Below, piece by piece: positions 14,923 to 22,795 of a DNA stretch of 23,603 bases. This DNA comes from JBBQKF01 sp038326615 (GTDB lineage Bacteria > Bacillota > Clostridia > Saccharofermentanales > UBA5734), in NCBI GenBank assembly GCA_038326615.1, contig JBBQKF010000048.1:1-23603 (forward strand). The letters run 5' to 3'. The notes under the pieces are model-generated. The model was not told the origin of the DNA and did no database searches. It worked only from the letters and a program-made list of their open reading frames with translations. Position 1 is the first letter of the stretch. Each line of letters starts with the position of its first letter. The position numbers and the translations under genes were made by a program.

Positions 14923-15793
14923 TTCTTTTTGCAAAAAGCTCTCCAAGATTGCCAACAAACTTATAATTAATCGTAACATCCTGCACATTCTTGCCATCAA
15001 CCTTATAAAATTCTGAAACTGTAATTGTGTCTATTAATTCTCTTGCCATAAAGCGATCCAGTTTCTCTACTTTAAGATATTTAGAAATGTTATTTGCCCA
15101 GTGGTTAACATTATCTTCTTGTCCTACTTCTGCTTTTACCTGCTCACGAAGAGCAGGTATTTTTTCTTCTAATTCTTTTAGTTCTTTTTCATAATCAGCA
15201 AGCAGACTGTAAAAGAATGTTTCAGGCATTTTACCAGATAGTTTTTCTTTGTAGAGATTTTTTACGATAGAATTGATTTCAACCACCTTATGTTCTGCTG
15301 TTACAAGCTGTCTTTCTGCTACATTACTTTCTATAACGGTTGTTTCTTTTAATGCACGGATAACTTGGTTTGTAAATGCTTGTTTATCATTTTCTGAAAT
15401 TTTAGCGTAATTGCGAATATCATTAAGTGCAATATCTACTAATACTTCTTCACGAATATTATGAGAACTACAAATCTCTTTTCCGTGATTTGCATATCTA
15501 CCACAACGATAGGTGAGTTTTTGCTTTCCTTCATTGCCTCTAAGAGAGCCTGCCATAGTTGAGCCACAGTCAGCACACCGAACAAGTCCTGCAAATATAG
15601 AAACTTCGCGCTCAACCTTTGGCGTATGGAAATGCTCACGAGTCTTTCGCATTTTTTGTGCTTGGTTCCATAATTCACGAGTAATAATTGCTTCATGTGT
15701 ATTTTCTACTATTATCCACTCGTCAGGATCAGTTACCCTGCGTTTTTTTGACTTGAATGAAATAACCTGTCTTTGACCCTGAACCATTGTCAA
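14909..15793 (-). pseudogene. Large serine recombinase, C-terminal part only
   Basis: Large serine recombinases integrate and excise conjugative elements by a serine-linked strand exchange. The 294 residues begin in the recombinase domain (VQGQRQVISFKSKK, then PDEWIIVENTHEAIITRELW). They continue through the zinc-ribbon cysteines (CADCGSTMAG near 73-82, and Cys at about 96 and 108) and a long coiled-coil region, and end GELFAKRKEVA. The N-terminal catalytic resolvase domain with the active serine, about 240 residues, is missing. The first possible codon is TTG at 15793, with no ribosome binding site. It is therefore a 5'-truncated pseudogene. Its start abuts an A+T-rich junction with the Tad-like genes. 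Confidence 0.85.
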
Positions 15794-15919
15794 AAGAATT
15801 TATATCTAATTTGTAATTTTATATTTACCAAATGAGCACTCTTTACATCCATGGAAAATTTGATATACAAAATCTTATATAAATTTAATGGACTAAGTTT
15901 TAATGCTTAGTTTGTTGTA

Positions 15920-16330
15920 CTATTTCCAATATTTTTGGGACAAACCACTGTATTTTGCCGTAAGAGTAATCGGAATTTTAAATACTCCAAAGCCCTCTAA
16001 ATTCTTTTGACAGGTTAGGGTTACTGTAATGGTGTTTCCAAGCTGAACAGTTTTTGTTGAAGAATTAAAATAGGTAGTCTGCCAGTTTACACTGGGGAAT
16101 AAACCAGTTTCAGTTGTTAGTTCAAATCTTCTTGCAAATGCTTCACTTGAAACTCTTCCAGAAAAACAGGCACTTTCAACCAACTCGTGAGCGTAATAAT
16201 CCAAATCTTGCTTGATAGCTAAAAAAGAAAACACATTGATGGTTAGCACTAAAAGCATCATTATTACAAAAACAGAAACAACAACATCAATATATCCCTC
16301 ACCACTCTTATTATTTAACACCTTTTTCAT
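15920..16330 (-). CDS. DUF4320 family, pilin-like membrane protein
   Basis: The 136 residues from the ATG at 16330 begin MKKVLNNKSGEGYIDVVVSVFVIMM, a type IV pilin/TadE-like layout with a short basic head, a Gly-Glu before the hydrophobic helix (about 14-37) and a soluble beta-rich tail. This is how DUF4320 proteins of Clostridia conjugative elements look. AAAGGAGG lies upstream (16341-16348). It follows the TadC-like gene by 47 bases in the same direction, so it is probably part of the same operon and may be a minor pseudopilin. The function is inferred from layout and neighbours. Confidence 0.75.
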   Translation of the reverse strand: MKKVLNNKSGEGYIDVVVSVFVIMMLLVLTINVFSFLAIKQDLDYYAHELVESACFSGRVSSEAFARRFELTTETGLFPSVNWQTTYFNSSTKTVQLGNTITVTLTCQKNLEGFGVFKIPITLTAKYSGLSQKYWK

Positions 16331-16377
16331 CAAAAATCTCGCCTCCTTTATATTCTGTGGATTTCAATTTTCATACG

Positions 16378-17247
16378 CTATCCAAACATTGCCGATAGAC
16401 TGTTCATAATTTCTACAATTATAACCACCATATAAACAGCCATAAAACAAAATAGCAATCCAAATGATAGCCTTTTTACCTTTGACGGCACTTTTGCTGC
16501 TTGCCCCTTTAATAACTGCCTTTGAATATCTGCAAATTTTAAGGATAGCGATGCCCAATAAACCTCCGTTTTATCTCCACGAAGCACAGATATAAGCCCA
16601 CGTACAACATCAGAAAGCATTGCACTTCCTACACGACTTTCAAGTCTTGTAAGAGCTGATTCATAATTGCCGGATTTCATATCTGCAACGGTGATTAATA
16701 GCTCATGCTTTAATTCGTCAGTTGTATTATTTTTAAAGCCATCTAATATTGCTAATACATCTCTACTGTGAGTTAGTGTTTTTTCTATTGTGAAAACAAG
16801 CCTTGGTAATTCAAATTCTATTGCGGTTCTTCGTGTCTTTATTTTTTCTTGTATTCCTTTGGATTCTTTAAAATACACTGCAAATGATAAAGCCACAACA
16901 AGGGGGACTACGAGTGGGAATATAAAGAAAGCAGGGATTGCAAGCAGTCCGTAAATTCCTGCCTTTAATATGGCGTTTGAAATATGAAGCTCAGGTGTAA
17001 TATTAATGTTGGCTGTTTGTAAATCGGAGAGTAACTGCAAGCGCTTATATTCACCAATTTTAATATGTTTTGATATAAAATATGCTAAATTCTCCACAAA
17101 GCGTTCAAAGACTGCTGTTTTTTTATTTTGTAGTTTAGTTAGCTCTTTAATGGCTTTGCTAACTTTTATAGCAGGTATTCTTAAAAGGTCGGCAACAATA
17201 AAAAATAAACCGAACCCTAAAAGCATACCACAAATTATTTGTAGCAT
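16378..17247 (-). CDS. TadC-like type II secretion F-domain membrane protein
   Basis: TadB and TadC form the inner-membrane platform of Tad pilus machines. From the ATG at 17247 the product is 289 residues beginning MLQIICGMLLGFGLFFIVADLL; GGAAGGAG lies 8 bases before it. The longer frame to 17280 would start inside a terminator stem. Hydrophobic segments are at about 1-21, 93-127 (long, probably two passes) and 260-285. The cytoplasmic F domain between them includes RTAIEFELPRLVFTIEKTLTHSRDVLAILDGF. The tadB-like gene lies upstream on the same strand, separated by the inserted nuclease gene. Confidence 0.75.
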   Translation of the reverse strand: MLQIICGMLLGFGLFFIVADLLRIPAIKVSKAIKELTKLQNKKTAVFERFVENLAYFISKHIKIGEYKRLQLLSDLQTANINITPELHISNAILKAGIYGLLAIPAFFIFPLVVPLVVALSFAVYFKESKGIQEKIKTRRTAIEFELPRLVFTIEKTLTHSRDVLAILDGFKNNTTDELKHELLITVADMKSGNYESALTRLESRVGSAMLSDVVRGLISVLRGDKTEVYWASLSLKFADIQRQLLKGQAAKVPSKVKRLSFGLLFCFMAVYMVVIIVEIMNSLSAMFG

Positions 17248-17261
17248 TTCATTTTCTCCTT

Positions 17262-17294
17262 CCAATAAAAAAACCGCCACTTTCGTGACGGTTT
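17262..17294 (-). terminator. Terminator of the PDDEXK nuclease gene
   Basis: On the minus strand a 10-bp stem (17285-17294 with 17271-17280, one G-U pair) closes a GAAA tetraloop and is followed by an uninterrupted U run (17264-17273 read in reverse) . It lies 35 bases after the nuclease stop and directly before the ribosome binding site of the TadC-like gene. Confidence 0.85.
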
Positions 17295-17328
17295 GGGACT
17301 TATAATATTTGATTTTATATTTACTTGG

Positions 17329-18342
17329 CTATTCATCAATTTCGTCATTTAATCTTGTAATTTCAGTTAATTCATGTAGCTTTTGTTTTAACAGATTTTT
17401 ATCAATTAATTTAACAGTATATTCTGAAATCATAGTGGGGGAAAGGCTTCGCGATAATGCAAACTCTACAATTTCATCATCTTTATTGGAACAGAGTATA
17501 ATACCAACACTTGGATTTTCATTGACTTTTTTATGTTCTCGATCAAGACTTTCAAGGTAAAAATTCATCTTTCCGAGATGTTCAGGTTTAAATGAACCTA
17601 TTTTCAATTCAAATGCAACTAAACAAGCAAGACCTCTGTGATAAAAAAGTAAATCGATATAGTAGTCACTACCACCAACTTGAATTCGATATTCTTCCGC
17701 TACAAAAGTAAAATCTCTTCCAACCTCTAATATAAAATTTTTAAGATTTAATATAATTGCCTTTTTGAATTCGTACTCAGAAAACTTTTCTGGTAAATTT
17801 AAAAATTCAAGGACATAGGTATCTAAAAATTTTGACTTAATTTCATTTGTCACATATACAGGTGCAAGCTTTTCCTTAGATAGCATACATCTTTCATAAT
17901 AACCGCTGTCAAGCTGGCGCTGCAAATCTCTCGCAGAATACCTTTCTTTTATACAAAGCTTAATATAAAATTCACGTTCCTCATTGGTTTTTGCTTTTGC
18001 CATAATCTCCAAATGATTTGACCAGCTAATTTGTGTCAACACTGTTGTCACAAATTCATTGCCATTATAGGTTTCATAAATTTGTTTCATTCTGTAAAGC
18101 CCACGACGATTAAAACCTTTAATTTCTGGGCTATTTTCATTAATATATTTTGCCATTTCATCAATATATGAACTGCCCCAATTCTTACTCTCAAGTTCTT
18201 TTGAAATGTATTTACCAACATTCCAATAAAGTGTAATAAGTTCATCATTCACTTTTCTAATTGCATTTTCTCTTGCGTCGCTAATAAGCTTTATAATGCT
18301 ATCAAAATCATTTTTTTTAAGATTTGATATTTCATTTTGCAT
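17329..18342 (-). CDS. YhcG-like PDDEXK nuclease (DUF1016)
   Basis: The 337 residues match the YhcG/DUF1016 family. An N-terminal DUF1016_N region (about 12-150) includes ITLYWNVGKYISKELESKNWGSSYIDEMA and LTQISWSNHLEIM. The C-terminal PDDEXK nuclease domain has YYIDLLFYHRGLACLVAFELK, supplying Asp230, Glu245 and Lys247 of the active site. The ATG has GAGGT 6 bases upstream. The gene has a good terminator and lies between the TadB-like and TadC-like genes, so it looks like cargo inserted into a transfer operon in the same orientation. Members often occur in defence and mobile islands; the substrate is not known. All expected catalytic residues are present. Confidence 0.88.
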   Translation of the reverse strand: MQNEISNLKKNDFDSIIKLISDARENAIRKVNDELITLYWNVGKYISKELESKNWGSSYIDEMAKYINENSPEIKGFNRRGLYRMKQIYETYNGNEFVTTVLTQISWSNHLEIMAKAKTNEEREFYIKLCIKERYSARDLQRQLDSGYYERCMLSKEKLAPVYVTNEIKSKFLDTYVLEFLNLPEKFSEYEFKKAIILNLKNFILEVGRDFTFVAEEYRIQVGGSDYYIDLLFYHRGLACLVAFELKIGSFKPEHLGKMNFYLESLDREHKKVNENPSVGIILCSNKDDEIVEFALSRSLSPTMISEYTVKLIDKNLLKQKLHELTEITRLNDEIDE

Positions 18343-18425
18343 TTTAATACCTCTTTTTACTGCACTTTATTATTCTGAAAATTGCATTATGGGATGGAAT
18401 TTGTACTATTTTTATAATACCACAT

Positions 18426-19355
18426 CTATCGTCTATACTCAATAGGCTTTGTGTATTTCATCATTAAAAGAGAAGTAATTAATATTACAACCCCTGTTAA
18501 TGCAAGAACAATTTTACCTGGCAGTGTATCCATAAGTGTATGAAACCACGATTTATTAAGCATATATAAAAGTGGAATGTTTCCTACAACAAGTGCCACC
18601 ATCATAAAATACTCTTTCCTTGGCTCGTAAAGCATTGTTTTAAGCTCGTTGTTGACTATTCTTACATCGGTTAGCTTTCCAACTATTGGTTGCAGTGAAT
18701 CTTTTAAGGTTCTGTCATCTTGACACTGAATTAAGGTATCGCACCATTCCTTGAAAATCTGATTGTCTATTTTATCTTTGAGCCTATGCAGTGCCATTTT
18801 AATATCCGAGCTAATTGCAGTAGTTTCGCCAAGAAAGCTTTTAAACACTTCTGTTATGGGTGGGTTTAAATAACGAATATTTTCTTTTACTGATAATACA
18901 ATATCATCAGTGCGATTATATGACGTGGTTATAATAGACAAAGCAGTTTCGATCTCAAGCTCTATGTGTTTATAATAATATCCTATGGTGGTTTTTGCAT
19001 AAATAAAGGGTAGCAGTGCCAAAGTAATATAGAATATAGGGACAAGAAAAATGTTGTCAATCAGCACCGAACACATACCACCGCAAATTAACAGTGTCAG
19101 CGACACCGAACAAATTGTTGTGAATTGGCTACCTTTGCCTGTTGCTATAAGTGCATCGTTAATGTGTTTTAACTCTGCCGAGATTTTGCGGCTTTTCTTT
19201 TTTCCTTTCATATCATTATAATTTTTACTTGTTATCTCAATTGTAAGTTTATTTATAGCTTTGTTATCCTTGTCATTAACTTCTTCGGTTTTGCTTGTAA
19301 CAGTATTCATATCATTGAACACGGTTTTCAATATGCTTATTCTATTTGTATCCAT
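18426..19355 (-). CDS. TadB-like secretion platform membrane protein
   Basis: The 309 residues have a hydrophilic head (1-75, with the basic MKGKKKSRK near 49), paired membrane helices at about 80-120, a cytoplasmic F-type domain, and C-terminal helices near 255-272 and 283-302. This is the usual layout of TadB proteins of Clostridia conjugative elements, and its neighbour at 16378 is TadC-like. The start ATG at 19355 overlaps the preceding gene by 19 bases, suggesting coupling; an internal ATG at residue 16 is also possible. In intact Tad systems a TadA/CpaF ATPase is encoded just upstream; none is present here. Confidence 0.65.
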   Translation of the reverse strand: MDTNRISILKTVFNDMNTVTSKTEEVNDKDNKAINKLTIEITSKNYNDMKGKKKSRKISAELKHINDALIATGKGSQFTTICSVSLTLLICGGMCSVLIDNIFLVPIFYITLALLPFIYAKTTIGYYYKHIELEIETALSIITTSYNRTDDIVLSVKENIRYLNPPITEVFKSFLGETTAISSDIKMALHRLKDKIDNQIFKEWCDTLIQCQDDRTLKDSLQPIVGKLTDVRIVNNELKTMLYEPRKEYFMMVALVVGNIPLLYMLNKSWFHTLMDTLPGKIVLALTGVVILITSLLMMKYTKPIEYRR

Positions 19356-19717
19356 TCTACAACATCGGTATGATTATCACCCGTGCTTGTCTTAACAGAA
19401 TACACAGATAATACATCAGCCCAGTTTTGAACAACTTTGTGATTATTTCTAAAAGCCTTAATATTATTATAAACCTTCTTAGTAGAATTTCTGCCAAAGC
19501 GTTCTGCCTTATATGCTGTAATATTTGTAACTTCATTTGCTTTCTCAGAAGCCTTATCTGTTGCATAAGCGTTCGGTGTATCGTGAGTGGTCTGCTGCGT
19601 TTCTTCTGCCTTGTCCTTTGTTCTGACAAAAGCATCCTTCATATTCTTTGATAGTTCAGCGCTTTTGTCGAGAACTTTAATATTCTTTATAACTTTTCTT
19701 GTCTTAATATCGATCAT
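19337..19717 (-). CDS. Basic hydrophilic protein of unknown function
   Basis: From the ATG at 19717 the product is 126 residues beginning MIDIKTRKVIKNIKVLDKSAE; AGGG precedes it by 6 bases, and the longer frame to 19750 would begin inside a terminator. It is rich in Lys, Thr and Glu, with a likely helical first half (KDAFVRTKDKAEETQQ) and a basic middle (AERFGRNSTKKVYNNIKAFRNN). There is no membrane segment. It overlaps the TadB-like gene by 19 bases and belongs to the transfer operon. I do not recognise a named family; a role in the transfer apparatus is inference from position. Confidence 0.6.
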   Translation of the reverse strand: MIDIKTRKVIKNIKVLDKSAELSKNMKDAFVRTKDKAEETQQTTHDTPNAYATDKASEKANEVTNITAYKAERFGRNSTKKVYNNIKAFRNNHKVVQNWADVLSVYSVKTSTGDNHTDVVEWIQIE

Positions 19718-19733
19718 TTTTTTCCCTCGTTTC

Positions 19734-19765
19734 AAAAAAACAACGCCCACTTTTCAGTGAGCGCT
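19734..19765 (-). terminator. Terminator of the AAA-DUF4143 gene
   Basis: On the minus strand a 9-bp stem (19757-19765 with 19742-19750, two G-U pairs) with a 6-base loop is followed by G and seven U. It lies 55 bases beyond the AAA-DUF4143 stop and just before the next gene's ribosome binding site. Its shape resembles the terminator at 17262-17294. Confidence 0.85.
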
Positions 19766-19819
19766 ATTTTTTACTATTAAGTTAATATTTCTTTTTCACA
19801 AAAGTCCGTTTTAAATGAA

Positions 19820-21115
19820 TTACAAAAACATTGCCATATAGAGTGGGTAGCTATCTATGATTTCTGTTCCACCAACATTTTTAGCAGATAATTTTATGCC
19901 GTGCTTTACCCCATAATTTTCGATAATCGAATTCATTGATTTAGCCTTTGTGTTTTCTGCTGATTTAACCTCAATCGCTGTGGCTTGTTTATTTAATCGG
20001 ATAAAGAAGTCTATCTCGATTTTTGAGTTGTGTTCAAAATAGTATAGTTTTTTACCGGCTTTAGAGAATATATCAGCAATAATATTTTCGTAAATTGCGC
20101 CTTTGTAAATACCTAAATTGCCATCAATAATATCTTCCTGAGAGCCTTCCTCAAGCATCGCCATTAAAAGTCCCGTATCACGCATATAAACTTTAAAAAC
20201 ATCGCTTTTAGCGTTACCCTCAAGAGGGAGCTCAGGGATTGCAAGATTATAACAGAAATTTATAATTCCCGCGTCATATAGCCACATTAGACTACCACCA
20301 AATTTTCTTGCAGTTCCTTTGCTTTCGACAAGACCATACTGAAACTTCTTATAATCTTTTGATAAATGTTTTGGGATTGAAAGAAAACACGCCCTCGCTT
20401 TAGCTTTCTCACTACCTTCGGCATATTTTGCAATATCATCGGTATAATCACTAATGATAGCTTTTTGAATTTTGAATACATTTGCAAAATTGTGAGTTGT
20501 AACAAACTCACTCACTACTCTCGGCATTCCGCCAACGACGATATATTCTTTGAAAAGCCCAAGCATTCTTTCATGCATTGCAGTTGGCACCTTTTCTTTT
20601 TTGATAAAATATTGTTTGATATCATCAATAGATTGTGGCAACACGCCATTTGCCCATAAAAACTCCTCAAAATCTAAAGAGAACATTTCTATAGTATCAA
20701 CATATCCAACAGGATATGAAGGCACATCTTCATAATGAATTCCAAGCATAGAGCCGGATGCAATTACATCAAACTGTTTATCAATTGCAAGAAATTTGAG
20801 TGCCGTTCTTGCTCTTGGACAGTTTTGAATTTCATCAAGAAAAATTAGTGTTTCATTTGGTATAAGCTCTGCATTTGGTACACGTAATGAAATTTGTTTA
20901 ATAAGAGTGGTGGCATCCAAATCACCATCAAAAATTGCTTTATATGCAGGGTTTTCGTCAAAATTTATACGAGTATAATGCGTATAGTTTGCACGAGCAA
21001 ACTCATCAATGATAAAGGTTTTGCCAACCTGTCTTGCACCTTTCACGAGTAAGCATAACTTATCTTCACGCCGTTTCCATAGGGTCAAGTCATTTACAAT
21101 TTTCCTTTTTAACAC
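19820..21115 (-). CDS. AAA ATPase with C-terminal DUF4143
   Basis: This is a member of the AAA_14/DUF4143 family. I choose the GTG at 21115: AGGTGG lies 5 bases upstream and it gives MLKRKIVNDLTLW, the usual opening of the family; the GTG at 21124 would add three residues. Walker A GARQVGKT is at 26-33 and Walker B LIFLDEIQ near 90-97. The DUF4143 region includes GGMPRVVSEFV (about 195-205), the late KGAIYENIIADIF, and a C-terminal nuclease-like EIDFFIRLNKQATAIEVKS. The gene has its own promoter and terminator within the transfer operon, so it looks like a self-contained cargo unit. Family function is not established; homologues are frequent in mobile and defence regions. Confidence 0.88.
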   Translation of the reverse strand: MLKRKIVNDLTLWKRREDKLCLLVKGARQVGKTFIIDEFARANYTHYTRINFDENPAYKAIFDGDLDATTLIKQISLRVPNAELIPNETLIFLDEIQNCPRARTALKFLAIDKQFDVIASGSMLGIHYEDVPSYPVGYVDTIEMFSLDFEEFLWANGVLPQSIDDIKQYFIKKEKVPTAMHERMLGLFKEYIVVGGMPRVVSEFVTTHNFANVFKIQKAIISDYTDDIAKYAEGSEKAKARACFLSIPKHLSKDYKKFQYGLVESKGTARKFGGSLMWLYDAGIINFCYNLAIPELPLEGNAKSDVFKVYMRDTGLLMAMLEEGSQEDIIDGNLGIYKGAIYENIIADIFSKAGKKLYYFEHNSKIEIDFFIRLNKQATAIEVKSAENTKAKSMNSIIENYGVKHGIKLSAKNVGGTEIIDSYPLYMAMFL

Positions 21116-21147
21116 ATCAGCCACCTGCCTTTAGTTTTATTGTGTTC

Positions 21148-21176
21148 ATTATAGCAGATAATATGCATTCCGTCAA
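21148..21176 (-). promoter_or_regulatory. Promoter of the AAA-DUF4143 gene
   Basis: On the minus strand TTGACG (21171-21176) and TATAAT (21148-21153) are separated by exactly 17 bases. The start codon lies about 30 bases after the -10 box. Between 21177 and 21395 I see no gene. Confidence 0.8.
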
Positions 21177-21395
21177 AATATTTGCATATTTTACCCACGA
21201 ATATTACTGTGCTGCTGCATATTATAACCACTAATAACAAGGTAGAGTTGCAGTTTTTCAAAACAAAAATCAATTATTTCTGAAATATTTATAAAAACTT
21301 CAATACGATGTTTTGTAAAATACGAGTTTTTGCAAATAATGGTTGCATAAATCCGAAAAATTACGCAACGATTTGTGAAAAATTAGACCTTTTAA

Positions 21396-22070
21396 CTATA
21401 TAAACTCACCCATTTTTGTTGTCATCAGCTTATAGAGCTTTGTATTACGTGGGAACTTGTTGACAAACGGCACAAGAGAGCTACCAACTTTGATAAGACC
21501 GTGCCGTATTAAGTCCATCCATCTGTTGAAAGTTAAGGGGTGCAAATTGGCACAAATGCTTTCTTGCAGTAGAAAGCAAGGTTTCTGTGTCGTTATCAAG
21601 CTGTTCCTTAGTATCGGCTGTATGCACCATTGTAATAACGGCAAACATCATCCGCTGGTCACGAGTGGTAAGGTCATCAAGAAATTCCTTGTTTTCCTTG
21701 CGCTGTTGTTCCATATCATAAGGGATTACAGCTGAGAAGTTATTGTTTGTGTTCTGCTTTCTCTGCCAATTTGTTATATTGGTTTCAACGCCTAATAAGC
21801 GGTTTTCAACCTCACGTACTGCTTCGTCAGTAGGAACAGGGATAACATCAATGGACATCATCATATTTCGGTTTAATTCACAAAGCTCTGCTACCATACT
21901 GTCTTTGATATAGGATGCGTATTCTTTTAAGAATATAACTCTGCCATAGCGATTACCAACTTTGAAATAGTCTTTTTCAAACTCAAAGCTATCAGGACAG
22001 ATGTAATCCTTTAAGTAACAAACATCAAATAAACATCCATGTGGAGGTTTATACTTCTTAGTGCATTGCT
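21396..22070 (-). pseudogene. VirB4/TraE-type conjugation ATPase, broken fragment
   Basis: Read on the minus strand from about 22066, one frame is open without a visible start and gives KKYKPPHGCLFDVCYLKDYI, then CPDSFEFEKDYFKVG, then MVAELCELNRNMMMSIDVIPVP and IPYDMEQQRKENKEFLDDL. This is a segment of the VirB4/TraE-like ATPase of Clostridia conjugative elements, ending LNFQQMDGLNTARSYQSW at 21481. A shifted frame then continues as RHGLIKVGSSLVPFVNKF to a stop at 21396; only its first few residues could be VirB4, so a frameshift followed by a fusion junction is likely. The N-terminus, Walker A and Walker B are all absent. The start lies directly beyond the relE stop, marking another junction. 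Confidence 0.7.
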
Positions 22071-22073
22071 GGA

Positions 22074-22340
22074 CTACTCGTATATATCCCTTCTATGGCC
22101 GAGGTCGATTATGGTTATCAGAATTTTCTCATCTTCTATCAAAGCTAGAATACGATAATCGCCGATGCGATATCTCCATTTACCTTTATGATTTGCTGTT
22201 AGCGCTTTCCCATGCCGACGCGGATCTTCACATCCTTCAAGATTTTTTTCAATAAATCCGATGAGAAGAGCTGCTACTGTTCGATCGAGTTTTTTGAGTT
22301 TTTTAACTGCTACGTCAGATATTCGAACGCTATAACTCAT
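22074..22340 (-). CDS. relE: RelE/ParE-family toxin
   Basis: The 88 residues show the RelE/ParE superfamily pattern: MSYSVRISDVAVKKLKKLDR, a central DPRRHGKALTANHKGKWRYRIGDYRILALIED, and the terminal IIDLGHRRDIYE. Family members are ribosome-dependent mRNA endonucleases (RelE) or gyrase inhibitors (ParE). The WRYRIGDYRI and GHRRDIY basic residues favour a RelE-type enzyme. Its ATG shares one base with the antitoxin's TAA stop (TAATG), the coupled arrangement typical of these operons. It sits between the broken VirB4 and the insertion sequence and may stabilise the island. Confidence 0.88.
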   Translation of the reverse strand: MSYSVRISDVAVKKLKKLDRTVAALLIGFIEKNLEGCEDPRRHGKALTANHKGKWRYRIGDYRILALIEDEKILITIIDLGHRRDIYE

Positions 22341-22555
22341 TAGGCAAATCCCAGCTCTTTCTTAACTTCTGACAGGGAGTAGGTCGTTGTCATCTCGGCG
22401 AAAGCTTTATCGAACAGGTCAAGGTCAAATTCATCCTCAATTTTTTCAATTGTGGAATTACGGAGCAGTTCTGACACCGATATTTTTTTAAGCTGTGCAT
22501 ATTTCTTTATCAGAAGAGCTTCTTTATCCTCGATTCTCAATGAAATAGTTGCCAT
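22340..22555 (-). CDS. relB: RelB-type ribbon-helix-helix antitoxin
   Basis: From the ATG at 22555 the product is 71 residues: MATISLRIEDKEALLIKKYAQLKKISVSELLRN is a ribbon-helix-helix DNA-binding domain (strand ATISLRI, then two helices), and the acidic C-terminal part (EDEFDLDLFDKAFAEM) is the likely toxin-binding region. AAGGA lies 10-12 bases upstream. An upstream in-frame ATG (22630) would be translated through the operator repeats and is unlikely. By analogy with the family it should repress its own promoter through the iterons at 22571-22620. Confidence 0.88.
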   Translation of the reverse strand: MATISLRIEDKEALLIKKYAQLKKISVSELLRNSTIEKIEDEFDLDLFDKAFAEMTTTYSLSEVKKELGFA

Positions 22556-22570
22556 GATATTCACCATCCT

Positions 22571-22620
22571 TTGCAATCCTTTGTAATACTTTGTAATACT
22601 TTGTAATACTTTGTAATACA
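22571..22620 (-). repeat. 10-bp iterons in the relBE leader
   Basis: Five successive 10-base units start at 22571, 22581, 22591, 22601 and 22611. The middle three are TTGTAATACT, the last ends CA, and the first is degenerate (TTGCAATCCT). They run from the transcription start region to just upstream of the antitoxin ribosome binding site. A 10-base period puts each unit on the same face of the helix, suiting cooperative binding of a ribbon-helix-helix repressor. Confidence 0.9.
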
Positions 22621-22649
22621 ATACTATCATATCTAAATTATATTGTCAA
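22621..22649 (-). promoter_or_regulatory. Promoter of the relBE operon
   Basis: On the minus strand TTGACA (22644-22649) is a perfect -35 box, and TAGTAT (22621-22626) is a 4 of 6 -10 box at 17-base spacing. The iterons begin immediately downstream, over the expected start site. Confidence 0.75.
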
Positions 22650-22730
22650 TGCCATACAGCAATTTAGCCACGACAAACGCATCAAAATTTTAGAAATATT
22701 TAAAAAAGTGGAAATATAATAGATAAATGC

Positions 22731-22780
22731 TTGCGTTTGTCTATTTTTTCGTGTATAATGTATTACATACTATGTAATAC
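22731..22780 (+). promoter_or_regulatory. Promoter and operator-like palindrome of the insertion-sequence operon
   Basis: TTGCGT (22731-22736) and a perfect TATAAT (22754-22759) are 17 bases apart. Directly after the -10 box, GTATTACATA and TATGTAATAC form a perfect 10-bp inverted repeat with one base between (22760-22780), overlapping the transcription start. Such a site could bind a repressor. Confidence 0.75.
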
Positions 22781-22795
22781 TATGGAGGCAATGGC

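Larger units (their letters stand above)
14823..22070. mobile_element. Decayed integrative conjugative element with cargo genes
   Basis: All genes in this span are on the minus strand. They include a truncated large serine recombinase, DUF4320, TadC-like and TadB-like proteins, a basic unknown protein and a broken VirB4/TraE ATPase, interrupted by a PDDEXK nuclease and an AAA-DUF4143 gene. These transfer genes are typical of Clostridia conjugative elements. No relaxase or coupling protein and no catalytic recombinase domain are present in the window. The element is therefore probably immobile. Both boundaries are approximate. Confidence 0.6.

Noticed and set aside
14746..15000. 84-codon minus-strand frame near the recombinase end
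   Set aside because: It overlaps the recombinase 3' end in another frame and crosses the terminator hairpin, with no start signal.
17248..17280. Longer TadC-like start
   Set aside because: The added codons are the nuclease gene's terminator stem and the TadC ribosome binding site.
22571..22620. Short tandem repeats read as a CRISPR array
   Set aside because: Units are 10 bases with no spacers and no cas genes nearby; promoter-proximal iterons fit better.
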